Part shown: positions 24,583 through 35,597 of the stretch, piece by piece
Numbering within the stretch: position 1 is the first letter of the stretch
Layout: every line of letters begins with the position of its first letter
The notes under the pieces: generated by a model
The model's database searches: none
Told to the model about the DNA's origin: nothing
What the model saw: only the letters and a program-made list of their open reading frames with translations
NCBI GenBank assembly: GCA_003184365.1
Contig: NKYR01000049.1
Span: forward strand, 62,001 to 126,000
From: Evernia prunastri
Lineage: Eukaryota > Ascomycota > Lecanoromycetes > Lecanorales > Parmeliaceae
Length of the DNA stretch: 64,000 nucleotides
Reading direction: 5' to 3'
Program-made: the position numbers and the translations under genes

Positions 24583-27282
24583 TTATCTCCTTCCCCCTTT
24601 CGTGGCTTCCTTCCTCCTAACTTTGTCTATCGTTCTCTGCAAGGCGGTCTTCACAGGTCCCTTGGCAAAGGTCGTGATGTCATAATACGTTGGGGCAATA
24701 TCCTAAGTCAAATCAGCAAACCGGCCACAAGTGCTGGTCTGAGCCTAGCAGAAGACTTACCATCAACCACTCCGGCTTTACAGTAGTCACAGTCCGTATG
24801 AAGTTTTTGGTTGTAAGCACAAACTCATTGTATAGTAACCACTCGCTTTCCGACTGCAATACTGTGCTTGGATGCAAAATCACATTCTGGTTGTCCTTCA
24901 CGGTCACATACGTCTTGCTGTTGCCATCTTTCATCGCGACCTGCATGAAAAAGCCGGCAACGAGCGCTCGTCGAATATTTGTGTAGTAGTTCTTGTCTTC
25001 AAATGGTACACTGACAAGCTCTATCTCATGCGTTTCCATGATACGCTTAAGCTGCTGCCGTACACTATCGGCAGACTGGAGGGCTCGCAGAGAAACGAAG
25101 TGGTCATGGCACCATTGTTTGGGGTTGGCTTGTGCTTCTGGTCCTTTGAAAGCGTGGTAGACGTTGAGCATGCTCAAATGATCGCCATCTGGGTGCGCGA
25201 ACAGAGCCTTCATCTCGTCGGCGCGTTTACGGGCTGAAGCGGGCCGGACGAAGATTTGTGGGACTGAAAGGAGAGCCGTAAGAGACAGCATTTCGTTGGA
25301 GCAGTAGAACTCGGGGGATGAGATGAGCATGACTGCTAGAGTGGGATCCAAGGGAAATTCAGAGGCAAGCTTCCCGAGCATGGTCAGATTTCCTTCGTCG
25401 TCAAGGCAAGCGAGGTAGTTGAGCTCTTCAAGAGCTCGCATCATTGTTTCGGGCGCGGGAGGATCCATAAAATCAAAATGGACCAGGTCATCGATACCGA
25501 CCTTCTTGAGATCAAGAACTGTAGAGGAGAGGTTGGAGCGGAGAACTTCAGGGTGAGTGGCTTCGATTAGCTCTTTCTTGAAGGCGCCTTCGGTGTATAG
25601 CCGAAAGCACTTTCCGGGTCGTGTTCGTCCAGCTCGACCGGCGCGCTGCTGTGCGGAGGCCTTTGAGATTGCAGATATAAGAAGTGACTCGACTCGAATG
25701 CGAGGATTGTAAATTTTTTGCTTACTGAATCCCGGATCTACAACGTAGACTATCCCGTCAATGGTGAGAGACGTCTCGGCAATGTTTGTCGAGACGATGC
25801 ATTTACGGCCCGGCGTGCCGCCCTTCTTGTTTGGTGGCGGGGCGGGATCAAAAATCTTCTGCTGTTGATTAGGAGGCAAGGTCCCGTACAGCGGATAGAC
25901 TATCAAGGGGCCTGCATCTGCCTCTCTGATCATCTCGTCTGCTTCTAGCCTGATTTTTCGGCACGCATCTTCAATCTCTTCTTCTCCCGTGAGGAACAGT
26001 AGGATGTCGCCTTCAGGTTCACCTGCATGTATTTGCAATACTGTCCGAAGTGAAGCTTCGACGTAATCTCGCTCGGGTTCTGGAGTATAGAAGATCTCGA
26101 CAGGGTGCGTACGTCCAGGCACTGCCAGTAAAGGCGCATCGTTGAAGTAGCTTTGAAACTTTTGGGCGTCCAAAGTAGCAGACATGATGACAATTTTCAA
26201 ATCTGGCCTTCGCTGCGCGACTTCCTTGAGTAGCCCCATTAGAGTATCCGTTGCAAGTGTCCTTTCGTGCGCTTCATCTAATATGATCGTGCTATACCGG
26301 TTCAAATTGTTGTCATTCATCGCTTCTCGAAGCAGCATACCGTCCGTCATGTACTTCAAGATAGTCTTCTGGCTCGTGACATCCTCGAACCGGATGTTGT
26401 AGCCCACTTCATCTCCCAGAGTGACATCCATCTCATTTGCTACACGCTGAGCCACTGACATCGCTGCCACTCTGCGAGGCTGAGTGCAGGCCACCATCTT
26501 GCGCTGTACCTGTGGTTGATCATCGAAGAGGACAAACTGAGGGATCTGAGTAGTCTTTCCGGAGCCAGTTTCCCCGACGAATACGAGGAATTGCGACTTT
26601 TGATACATCTGTAAGAACTCGTCCCTATGCAGCATTTTAGTATCTTCCTTCTCGATCTTGGCTCACACTTTGCGTACCTTTGCTGGTGAACGGGCAGATT
26701 CCGTCTAGTCTTGAGGATATTGAAGTACTGTGATGAAAGGGGCTGGCCACTGAAAGGATTGTTGGGCCCATCTTCTGCGTTCCTTGCCATTGCTGCAGTG
26801 GACTTGTGCCTCGGAAATCGCGCCAAACTCGAAGCATTCGATATCCCATCCGTCCTGCGTGTTGGCCGCCCGTACCCATTACTGTAGCCATTGTAATTGT
26901 CATCATCTTCCACGGGCTCTTCGTATCTGTGAGCAAGGTATGGATTCGCTCTGGGATCCAGCGCTTTCTTCTTGGGCGGCTCTTCGTATTGCTGTGCTAA
27001 GTAGGGATTGGACACCGGGTCTGCCTCGGCCTCTTCCTCCTCCTCCTCCTTCTTTCGTTTCTTTTTGCCCGTCTTTTCTACCGATCCGCCTGATCCCTCT
27101 GTGTATCGGTGGAATGCGGCATCCAGTTTTTCCTTCTTGGGCTTGACCTCGGCAGGCTGACCAAAATTCTCGAGCTTGACGCCTCCCTCATCGTCGCTTT
27201 CTGCAAGGGATCTGGAATCCACCGAGGCGGTTTTCTGACGTTTGATGCGGCCTTGGCCTTCTGAGTCTGGTCTGCGATCCAT
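24583..27282 (-). CDS. PRP43: DEAH-box RNA helicase Prp43 (C-terminus frameshifted), 862 aa
   Basis: Prp43 disassembles spliceosomes (intron lariat release) and acts in ribosome biogenesis, in the nucleus and nucleolus. CDS is complement(join(24583..24702, 24761..26624, 26678..27282)), introns 58 and 53 bases. The first 200 residues are a charged, low-complexity extension with two NPYLA(Q/H) repeats. The core shows Walker A GETGSGKTT at about 219, TQPRR, DEAH, SAT, the motif V region (VSTNIAETSLTIDG) and QRAGRAGR, followed by the winged-helix/ratchet and OB regions ending PEWLM-DIAPTYYD. After KEATK the frame runs into a premature TAA at 24583; reading one base fewer in a run of five G (plus-strand C, 24593-24597) restores the conserved ending GDKTTVTIENMRERFAPIN with stop at 24531. 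This is either a sequence error or a real truncation of a few dozen residues. Start chosen at 27282 because the frame upstream has no similarity. Confidence 0.93.
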
Positions 27283-27617
27283 GGCGAAAGGTTGATAGAG
27301 TTTGCTAATATAAGTGCAAGATCGTGACACCGTCAAAAATTTAATTTTCTTTAAGGCTGAGCTCGGCTTGATATCACGCTAGTCCAGATTGGATTCGCGA
27401 CAATCAAGGGTCCAAATCTGTTGCAAAGGCAAGGCACATTTGCTACCTTCTCACGGCTGACACTCTTTCACCACTTGATCTCTCCTCTCTTCTCTTCTGA
27501 CTTTGATGATGTTTTAGTTTCTATCTTCTTGAATTCGTAGTTGACCATGAGGCTATAGCTTCGACAAGTGACCAGATTTTCCACCGCGATTCACTTTCAT
27601 TCCTCCATTCCCATAGG
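27283..27617. promoter_or_regulatory. shared divergent promoter of PRP43 and PRMT5
   Basis: The 335 bases between the two start codons are the only upstream sequence available to both head-to-head genes. There is no obvious TATA box; CT-rich stretches (27470-27505) precede the PRMT5 start. Both products act in RNA processing (PRMT5 methylates spliceosomal Sm proteins), so co-expression is plausible but is inference. Confidence 0.5.
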
Positions 27618-30473
27618 ATGGATTCACCAGCAGAAGATTGGAACCCTACCTTTTGGATTGGACAGCACGACAGCAGACGTATACGAGTCACTCCAAAAGT
27701 TCTGGAGCACGCACATGCTTGTAATGTGAGTCGTCAAACGAATAATCCCGACTGACGAGAAGCTAATTAGCTTCCAGTATGACATGCTTACGAGCCCTAT
27801 CACGACTCCCACTTTCCACACGCGAGTGCTAACCCTCGTGTCGAATCACATCACTGAATTGGACAATAGTCCAGGGACTGAGCTGGCCGTACCCACTATA
27901 CCTTCTCTGTCGCCGGTCGACACACCTATGGCTCCAAGTGACACTATCTCCCACTTACTTGCCGTCGTGAGTCCATGGATCGATCTATGTTCGCCAGATC
28001 CTGTCATCTACGGCGTATCCTGCCAGGTCTTAGAATTAGAGGTCTCATACGCTGCCTTTTGTGGACTAGGAAACATAATACTGCCCAGCCCAAAGCTACA
28101 TCACGGGGGCTTTCACAGCGAGGGAGTGACACGATATGCGTACGCAGTTCAGGAGGCTTTGAAGATAGCGCAATATATCCAACTCTCAATAATGTTACCC
28201 ATGATGGACAACCCCAAGGAAGATGATGATCAAGTCGAAGGAAGTTTGGCCAACGAAGCGAGAACGAAACAGGCTGGAGTGTCCGATAGCCACAGTCAAA
28301 AGGAATCTATGGGTTCTACGACATCGACAATGGTGGATATCGATCGAAATGGTGATGGAGCAAGTGTCCGGCGCAACAAGTCAGCCAATTATGACTTTTT
28401 TGGCACTTGGGATGCATGGAACGTCATCAGGACACTATGTACATACAATGCTAGGCTTTTCGTAGGTAAGAATAGAAACTCATCTCCATTGTTGCGTAGC
28501 TTCGTGGGTTGTCAGCGGTCGTGACCGTTTTGATGTGATCCTAGAGCCTCGGGGGATCAGCAGGCATCTTTCCTGAGGTATTTCCCATATCGTTCTTAGT
28601 ACGTCGGCCAGGGCTTGAGAAGAACACAGCTGATGATACCTCACAAAGCGCTCTCGGTGCCGTCGTATGTCCCAAGTCCCAGCATCCGCTCTCGGTGGCA
28701 CTCAGAGCCTTTACGCCTCATATGTTTCAGCGAGAAGACGTTCGTTTTGAATCCCAAGGGCTACCCAGCTTTCACTCACAGCAATCAAGAATTACTAACC
28801 CAGTACATGCGCATCCGCAATCCTCCATGGATCCTTCTCATGGACGTCGGCCCCATACCCGAACCCAACAAGCCCGAACTCAGCACAGCTGTACCCAATG
28901 GCTGGCAACCGTCCGGGGAAGCAGTCGGGTCCTCCTCATCCGCACCTACGCCTGCCGAAGCAGGCCAGACTTGGCGACAAGACAGCAAGAAGCCAGTAAA
29001 CCTGGGTCCCACGCCTTACCTCGTTTATCTCCGGAAGCTTCAGCAGAAGCAGCCTCCTAAAACCGTGCTTCAGCGTTTCGGTGCTGGCTACCAAGACTAT
29101 CTTCAATCACCTCTGCAGCCCCTGACTGACAATCTGGAAAGCATCACCTATGAAGTCTTTGAGAAAGACCCTGTCAAGTATGACTTGTACTATCAAGCCA
29201 TCGCTCAGGCTCTGATCGACTGGCGCGAGCAAGGCAAGCCTGCTTCGGGGCCGGATGGCCGGATTGTTGTCGCTGTGGTGGGTGCAGGACGGGGTCCGTT
29301 AGTCACGAAGGCACTGCTAGCTAGCGAGAGCGAAGGCGTGCCGATCGATATGTGGGCTGTGGAGAAGAATCCGAACGCTTTCGTGCTGCTGCAACGCCAT
29401 AACGAAGAACTATGGGGCAATTGCGTCAACCTTGTCAAGTCGGACATGAGATTTTGGAAAGGACCGTTGCGAAAAGCAGCAGCCCAACCTTTTGATTATG
29501 CAGGACATTGGCCGCCACCTCGCTCTGAGGACAGTGATCCAACCATCAGCAAGATCCCACCCTATACTGCAGCCCCCACGACGAATCAAACCCCAACCCA
29601 CGGCCCAATAGACATTCTCATCTCCGAGCTCCTCGGCTCCTTCGCCGATAACGAGCTCTCCCCAGAGTGCCTCGATGGCGTCCTCCCTTTGCTGAACCCA
29701 ACACACGGGATCTCGATCCCGGCCTCCTACACCGCGTACCTCACCCCCATCGCCGCTCCCAAACTCCACGCCGACATCCTAGCCCGCAACGCAACCGATA
29801 AAGAAGCGTCGAACACACCTTACGTCGTGATGTTGCATGCGATCGACTACCTTTCCACCACCTCGCCGCGTGCAAGTACAACTTCGTCTAGCACCGAAAA
29901 ACCATCGATCCCGATCCCCGTGCCCAACATTCTCCCCGCCTGGTCCTTCAGTCACGGTCCTATGGACCCGCTCCCCGCCTCTTCGGAAAATGGGTACAAT
30001 ACCCGGCAGGCCCGTCTGAGCTTCAACATGCGAGACCGAGCTGTGTGTCACGGGCTCGCGGGATATTTCGAAGCGACACTGTACCCAGGGATCGAATTAA
30101 GTACCCACCCGCTCAACATGGATGAGAAGAGCCCGGAGATGATGAGCTGGTTTCCGATCTTTTTTCCGCTAAAGGTAACTCTTCGCCTTCCTTTTTTGGC
30201 TTCCGATTCCATTCCAAGCTTGCTTCCGTTCGGTATTGCGCGAGGAACGCTAACAGTGGGGATACACAGACGCCCATCTACACTCCGGACGCCTCCACCC
30301 TCACCGTCTCCATCTTCCGCGCGACAGACAACCGAAAAGTATGGTACGAGTGGATGGTCGAAGCCTGGGCAAACTTGATCGGCGGGGGCGTCAGTAGTGG
30401 TGCCGAGAGGAGGAGGATCAGGCTGGGAGTTAGTGAGGTCGGTAGCTCAAAGGAGCGAGGATGTATGATGTGA
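27618..30473 (+). CDS. SKB1: type II protein arginine methyltransferase PRMT5/Skb1, 841 aa
   Basis: Catalyses symmetric dimethylation of arginines in histones and Sm proteins using S-adenosylmethionine. CDS is join(27618..27725, 27778..28465, 28649..30174, 30270..30473). The third exon boundary is the least certain: joining YNARLFV to ALSVPSYVPSPSIRSRWHSEP requires a 183-base intron ending TCACAAAG, which gives the best family match. N-terminal TIM-barrel region, then the methyltransferase fold with motif I VVGAGRG at about 475-481, the double-E loop SELLGSFADNELSPE (Glu592 and Glu601) and a C-terminal beta barrel ending with VWYEWMVEAW. Both catalytic glutamates are present. Some 30-residue linkers (for example the Ser/Thr-rich stretch after HAIDYLS) are longer than in animals. 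Divergent to PRP43. Confidence 0.92.
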
Positions 30474-31041
30474 TCTCCCAGAGATTCTGGAAGACTTGGC
30501 CGACTCGCTGCTTAACCACGATATTTTTTCCATCCTTTGATGATTTTGACGAAAAGGGAAGAGGAAAGAAGCGCCGGTCATAATGTTTGAAAGGATACGA
30601 GCTTGGCGGTCTAGATTGGCTTCAATCATTTGGTATGGTGCTGATCTGGCAGCGAGCCATCTTCTCTAGTTACTAGACTTTGGATGTAGGAATTTTGAAC
30701 GACTCTATTGCTCAGCAAGACTTAGTACAGGATATGTATGGTCCTTCCGCGGGCTTTCTCCGTATGGACACGATTAGGATGTTGTGGGCATCAATATCTT
30801 GAACCGATTGTGTCTGAAGAAAGCTTTTATTGTATCTCCTTATGATTCAAAGATGCAAGCATTTCTCTAGGTGTACCCCTTCCCCCCCCGACCCCCCAAC
30901 CCGGGTTGCATATCCCCTGCCCCTGCCGAACGATCTGCCCTGCTGCTTCCTTGTTCTAAGCCGCAGGCAATCATGCCCTTCCACAAGCTATCCTCTGCAT
31001 TTTCCTAGCCTGAGCAGCAGAATTAGCCGCTGCGGCGGCAG
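30474..31041. other. intergenic between convergent genes
   Basis: 3' flanks of PRMT5 and of the small minus-strand gene. Contains a C-rich run at 30879-30895. No gene recognised. Confidence 0.5.
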
Positions 31042-31443
31042 CTACCGCTTCCTTTTCTTCGCAAACATCTGGTACTCAGTCAATCGATGTGTCTTAAGCA
31101 AGTATCGGAGCGACGAACCGCAATTGTAATGCACCACTACCACTTTGCTATCGGCAAATGTTAGTGATCTTCCGCTTTGTCGCTGATATACTTACTCGAT
31201 TAGTGTCCGACGGCAGTCTTTGTTTTCCTCGACGTCTTTGCATATTCCGAGGGTGCACTGCTTTGGGCACTTGCAGCTGTGGATGATCTGGCTCTTGACG
31301 CACATCTTTTCCTGGAGGCATGTCAGCTGTGGAGTAGTAAGCGGAACGTTGTTCGAAAGGCGTACTTTGGTAGTCTGTTGTTGGGAGAGTATGAGTATCT
31401 TTTGTCGGATGAGTGATGGGTATGTGTGTGTGCGCGTGCCCAT
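31042..31443 (-). CDS. small Cys-containing two-exon protein, unknown
   Basis: CDS is complement(join(31042..31147, 31196..31443)), intron of 48 bases (GTAAGT donor, CACTAAC branch, GATAG acceptor), giving 117 residues from 31443 or 71 from the internal ATG at 31305. The spliced frame reads MCVKSQIIHSCKCPKQCTL ... DCRRTLID-KVVVVHYNCG and ends in a basic tail FAKKRKR. The cysteine-rich N-terminus (CVKS...CKCPKQC) resembles a group of short fungal proteins that begin MC and carry a CxC pattern, of unknown function; with no signal peptide on the shorter form it is likely intracellular. A TATATAAAG box on the minus strand at 31525-31533 lies about 85 bases before the longer start, supporting transcription here. 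The longer start adds a Gln/Thr-rich segment and is less likely; a 5' UTR intron is possible. Confidence 0.6.
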
Positions 31444-32449
31444 GTATTGGTTCAGCTGTTAATTATGGATTGTGATGGAGGAGTGTAATGAATTTGAACG
31501 TCAACTTGAGAACGAAGGAAACCCTTTATATACATCCTGGAACGTTCGCCCGCTCGAAAGATATTACTCACAGTTTCATCCTGTGTATCGTGTTTCAGAG
31601 TTTTCCGGCCACTTTGGCAGGCCACTGGAGACCAAGAAGCCATGAAGTCCAATCAATCCACATTTTCCCCCCTGGCTGCTGCTCTGTTACATCTGAAATC
31701 CAAAGGCTGCCTGAAAATTGAGTTGCTCCACGGAAAAGGCGACCACGATACCTAAATCTATTGCATGTCTCAAACCTGTCCGCCACCCAGGGGAGCTGTC
31801 AAATCGTAACGGGTCACAACTATCGTTCGTCTTAGACTTGGGACTGTATGAGCAACGATACCTGCATCAGTTGCAGACCGAGACCCGTCTCTCGACCCTC
31901 AGATCCTCAAACTCCGATCAGTTACACCACTCGCAGCCATTCGAATCTAGACTTATCTACGCTTCAGCGGCATCATCATCCGTTCCGTAAGGTAGCCATG
32001 GGACCCTCTGGTCTCGCTTTTCCATCTTACAACCTAGTAGAAGGCGACCTCATTATCGATGCGCTGGGGCGCCATTCTGACCGACCCTGCCCCTTGTGAA
32101 AAGGCCGCAAGACATGACCGCAGAACGAGCGCCGGTACGTAGCTGAAGCAAGAGACGAAGTTGGAGAACAGAATCCAAGACAATGAACCCAGCTACTTCT
32201 CGATATATTTTGAGCGTCGACAGAGAAGTCCAAGCAAGAACGATTTGAATGGAAAGAACCAGCCCTGGCACCACTGACAATCCAAATCCAAATGTCTCTA
32301 AAAGAAAGCTTTCACACAAATTCACTCAAGTCAATTGTATGGGAGCAGAAAAGGAATGAACCAAACTTTTCCAAATCGTGCCCGAGACCTTTAAATCTTA
32401 CTGCTCTGAAGGGCTTCAAAATCAGCATCTACTACTAACGGCCTGTTCA
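31444..32449. other. intergenic, no gene recognised
   Basis: Upstream region of the small Cys gene and 3' flank of the secreted protein gene. A plus-strand frame at 31848-32099 (MSNDTCISC...) has protein-like composition but no family match and no supporting splice sites. Confidence 0.4.
31525..31533 (-). promoter_or_regulatory. TATA box of the small Cys gene
   Basis: TATATAAAG on the minus strand, about 80-90 bases upstream of the first ATG of the gene at 31042-31443. Position and sequence fit a core promoter element. Confidence 0.5.
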
Positions 32450-33091
32450 TCACGCCACGCAATGCTGGTTCCCATGGTTACAAGCGGGTGTGCCTGACTG
32501 AGTGGCCAACGTCCCAGCTACTCCTCCACTCCCAATTTTCACCTCCGCCATCACGTCAATGTCCCACACCTGAAATTCACTGGTCCAGAAGGCATTGTAT
32601 TGCGTCATGTATTCCCCAATACCCTTCAGCGTAGTAGCCAGATCCTGATACGTGTGTGGTCTACCGACAGTTGGGTTTAGGTCTTGGACATGTATGAATG
32701 AGTACTGTTTGTAGTGGAAGTTGCTGATACCGGGAATCGGCAAAGTTGGCTCGGTGCCGAATATTTGAGAGAAGCCTTCGATGACGCACATGAGGACATC
32801 TTCGCGGGCAATTGATGGTGCTTGATGCCAGAAGTCTATCGCCAGCTGGGAGTTGGGAATGTAGTAGCGTCGGGCAACCGAGCTGGATGTGAACTTCTGC
32901 GTTATTTGGGTAGCTACATAGGAGACATTGGTGGAGGCTCACTTGTTAAGAGATGCCGAGGGGGAAAGGGGATACGTTAAATTAGATGACAAGTTTATGT
33001 CCTGGTTGGGAGAGGGCTCTGGCGATGCTACCTCGTAAAGCGCCACCAGTTGGAGGATGGAGATGAATGCGAAAAATCTTGGCTTGTGCAT
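32450..33091 (-). CDS. secreted protein, 193 aa, unknown function
   Basis: CDS is complement(join(32450..32882, 32943..33091)) with a 60-base intron (GTGAGC donor, TCCAG acceptor) joining SASLN to NSVARRYY. Start at 33091 gives a signal peptide (MHKPRFFAFISILQLVALYEVAS). The following 30 residues are Pro/Ser/Asn-rich with an N-glycosylation sequon and end at a dibasic RR, which could be a propeptide cleavage site. The mature part (YYIPNSQLAIDFWHQAP ... TTLKGIGEYMTQY ... FQVWDIDVMAEVKIGSG) has three cysteines, in LMCVIE and the C-terminal ACNHGNQHC. I do not recognise the family. A TATATA element at 33193-33198 lies about 100 bases upstream. Confidence 0.72.
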
Positions 33092-33519
33092 GCTGAATCA
33101 TTAACGAGTACTGATGACAACAGCGCAGACGAAAAAAGCCAACATAGTAGGAGATCAGTAGGATGCAGGATCTGGTCGAGGTCCTCAAAAGGTATATAAA
33201 GTAGATAGATATCACACCAGTCATCCCGAATGTCTGGTTTCCCCGTACGTTATTGTCAAGCGTGGAGATGCGACTTGCGCTTGGCGCAGGGAGAGTCGCG
33301 CAAATGGGTTTGGTACGGCCTAATCATAGTTCGCTTTTGCGGGATCTTTCAGTACCCTAAGACGGTTTTCAGCCACGTAGGCCTTCTGCAAGGAGCCAAT
33401 CGAGTATGGCATGAACGAGGCCCTTCCGCCTGCTTTGGTACCTGCCCACCACCCTCTACCATAGATGTTACCCCAATCCCGCAGCCTGCGCGATTTTTAT
33501 CTCCATTCCATCCCCCTGA
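33092..33519. other. intergenic between secreted-protein gene and OST4
   Basis: Holds the TATA-bearing promoter of the secreted-protein gene (GGTATATAAAG at 33191-33201) and the 3' end of OST4. Nothing else recognised. Confidence 0.5.
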
Positions 33520-33702
33520 TCATGACTTCGCCGTAGTCCTGGCTTGTGCTTGTGATGGTGGCTTGGAAGACGCTTTCTCCTGCGACTGTGTTGGTGCGTC
33601 GTCTATGGCGTTCACTTCGAGAAAATGGTAGAGAACTATGAGGAGCATGGCTAGAGAGCCGAGGAAGATGGCGAGAGTGTAGAGATCGTCGTCAGAAATC
33701 AT
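33520..33702 (-). CDS. OST4: oligosaccharyltransferase subunit Ost4, 60 aa
   Basis: Ost4 is a mini-membrane subunit of the ER oligosaccharyltransferase that links Ost3/Ost6 to Stt3 for N-glycosylation. The start at 33702 gives MISDDDLYTLAIFLGSLAMLLIVLYHF, the exact layout of Ost4 (MISDxxL followed by one transmembrane helix). The frame is open upstream to 33804 but that extension has no similarity. The yeast protein has 36 residues; here a polar C-terminal tail of about 25 residues rich in Ser, Gln and Ala follows the helix. Divergent from TMA46 across 548 bases. Confidence 0.9.
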   Translation of the reverse strand: MISDDDLYTLAIFLGSLAMLLIVLYHFLEVNAIDDAPTQSQEKASSKPPSQAQARTTAKS

Positions 33703-34250
33703 GATGGAGGAAGGATGAATCAAATTGCTTGAATTCTCAAAGCTGCTTGCAGATGGAGGATCGAGAGCTGAGAACGGTATTAGCAGATACTTCGCCTGTA
33801 GCATGGGTAAGCCTTACAGCCGTCGATTTGGGTCAATTCAATTTACGGCAGAGAGGTAGAAAGGAAATGTACAGCTGTAGCCTTTGTGAGTCCGTTGTTG
33901 GAGTCTGTTAGAGGTCGAGCATAGCTGTCAGGAAACCGAGGAAACTGCCCGCGAGACTACGGCATTCCGAAACTCTTTTTTCAAAAACTGAGCTAAAGAA
34001 TGCCGTACAACATCGTTCAGCCTTACGAGTATTCTGCGGTTCCCCACCGTATCAACTTTCTCCGCGCCTTCCATTCACCTGTTACATCAAACAACCCTAG
34101 ACACACTGAGAAGCGAGATTCTGGGCACTAAATATCTATTACGAAGTTTGGAGAGTGAATTTCTCGCAATTGTCTCCACCCACCCTCCTCCATTCCTCCC
34201 GAAAAACAATCACCTCGTCCTCTCTTTCCCCCCTCCCCCAATCTCGGACC
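33703..34250. promoter_or_regulatory. shared divergent region of OST4 and TMA46
   Basis: 548 bases between two head-to-head start codons. The 60 bases before the TMA46 ATG are C/T-rich (TCCTCTCTTTCCCCCCTCCCCC), a common feature of highly expressed fungal genes. No TATA box seen. Confidence 0.45.
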
Positions 34251-35597
34251 ATGCCTCCCAAAAAAGAGGAGAAGAAGGCCAAGCCTTCGTCGACGAAGAT
34301 CGTTGCAGATAAGGTGAGTATTTGCCCCTACTAGGCGACTGGAAGACCTTACTGATGCTTATGTTTTAGACTTTTGGTATGAAAAATGTGAGCCGATTCA
34401 CGCAAACCCTCTTTCTCCGTCTCGATACAGGACCCATTGACGTATCATTGCGGCGATCGACGACGCTGACGGATCGGTGACCGCAGAAAAAAGGAGCCCA
34501 AGCCCAAAAACAAATCCAACAAATCCAAACCCAAGCCGCCCTAGCCAAAACTCCCGATCAGAAACGAAAAGAGGCCGAAAAAGCGCAAAGGGAAAAAGAA
34601 AAAGCAGCCTCGGAACAAGCAAAACGAGAAACGGCAGAACTATTCAAGCCGGTCCAAGTACAAAAGGTACCTTTCGGGGTGGATCCGAAGACGGTTCTGT
34701 GCACATTTTATAAACAAGGAAACTGCGAGAAAGGCAAAAAATGCAAATTTAGCCATGATCTATCCGTGGAGAGGAAAGGAGAGAAGAAAAACCTGTATCA
34801 AGATACGCGGGAAGGGGAGGATGAGGCGAAGAAGAAAGATGACATGGCCGAGTGGGACGAAGGTAAGTGGCAAGACGTGCAAACGCTTCAACGGCTGCTC
34901 TCAGGAACTTTTCTGATGTGGTGTCAAACCAGAAAAACTACGGCAAGTCGTCATGTCCAAACACGGCAACCCCAAAACCACCACCGACAAAGTCTGCAAA
35001 TTCTTCATCTCTGCCGTCGAAGAAGGCAAATACGGCTGGTTTTGGAGCTGTCCTAACGGCGGCGATAAATGCATGTACAAGCACTCTCTGCCACCAGGTT
35101 TCGTCCTAAAAACAAAAGAGCAACGCGCCGCTGAGAAAGCCCTGATGGACAAATCGCCCTTGAAGACACTAACATTAGAAGACTTTCTGGAATCAGAACG
35201 ACATAAGCTGACCGGAACCCTGACGCCCGTAACACCGGAGAGTTTCGCCAAATGGAAGAAAGAACGGCTGGACAAGAAAGCTGCGGAGGATGAGGCTCGG
35301 CAGGCGAAGGACGCTACTGGAAGAGCCATGTTTGAAAAGGGAGGCTGGGAAGACAGCGAAGAGGAGGATGAAAGCGAGGAGGAGGGAGACGCGGAAGGCG
35401 AGGCAGATGAGTGGGACATGGAGAGTATGAGGCGAGAAACGGAACGGATACGGGAAGAGAACGAAAAGAAACGATTAGAGGGCGTAGGAGGCCAGGCGGC
35501 GATTGAGACCAACGGAGTCGAAGAGGAGGAAGACGGGGCGGTGGGAGTGACAGAAGTGAAGACGAATGGGGTGAACGGGCGTGATGAACATACATAA
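34251..35597 (+). CDS. TMA46: CCCH zinc-finger translation factor Tma46 (DFRP1/ZC3H15 family), 373 aa
   Basis: Tma46/DFRP1 binds and stabilises the ribosome-associated GTPase Rbg1/DRG1 in the cytoplasm. CDS is join(34251..34313, 34370..34387, 34487..34862, 34933..35597); the second exon is only 18 bases (TFGMKN). The protein starts MPPKKEEKKAKPSSTKIVADK, continues with a Lys/Gln-rich helix (KKGAQAQKQIQQIQ), then two CCCH fingers: C98-x7-C-x5-C-x3-H and the longer C174-x17-C192-x6-C199-x3-H203. The DFRP region follows (EDFLESERHKL, TPESFAKWKKERLDKK), ending with an acidic EEEDESEEEGDAEGE tail. All metal ligands are present. The intron after exon 2 is 99 bases with donor GTGAGC. Confidence 0.93.

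Noticed and set aside
28004..28226. Short frames on both strands inside the PRMT5 gene
   Set aside because: Shadows of exon 2 of PRMT5.
28540..28575. Possible mini-exon in PRMT5 reading EPRGISRHLS
   Set aside because: The frame meets a stop (TGA) before a usable donor; the direct 183-base intron ending at 28648 gives a better family match.
31848..32099. 84-codon plus-strand frame MSNDTCISCRPRP...
   Set aside because: Composition is protein-like, but no start context, promoter or homologue could be supported.
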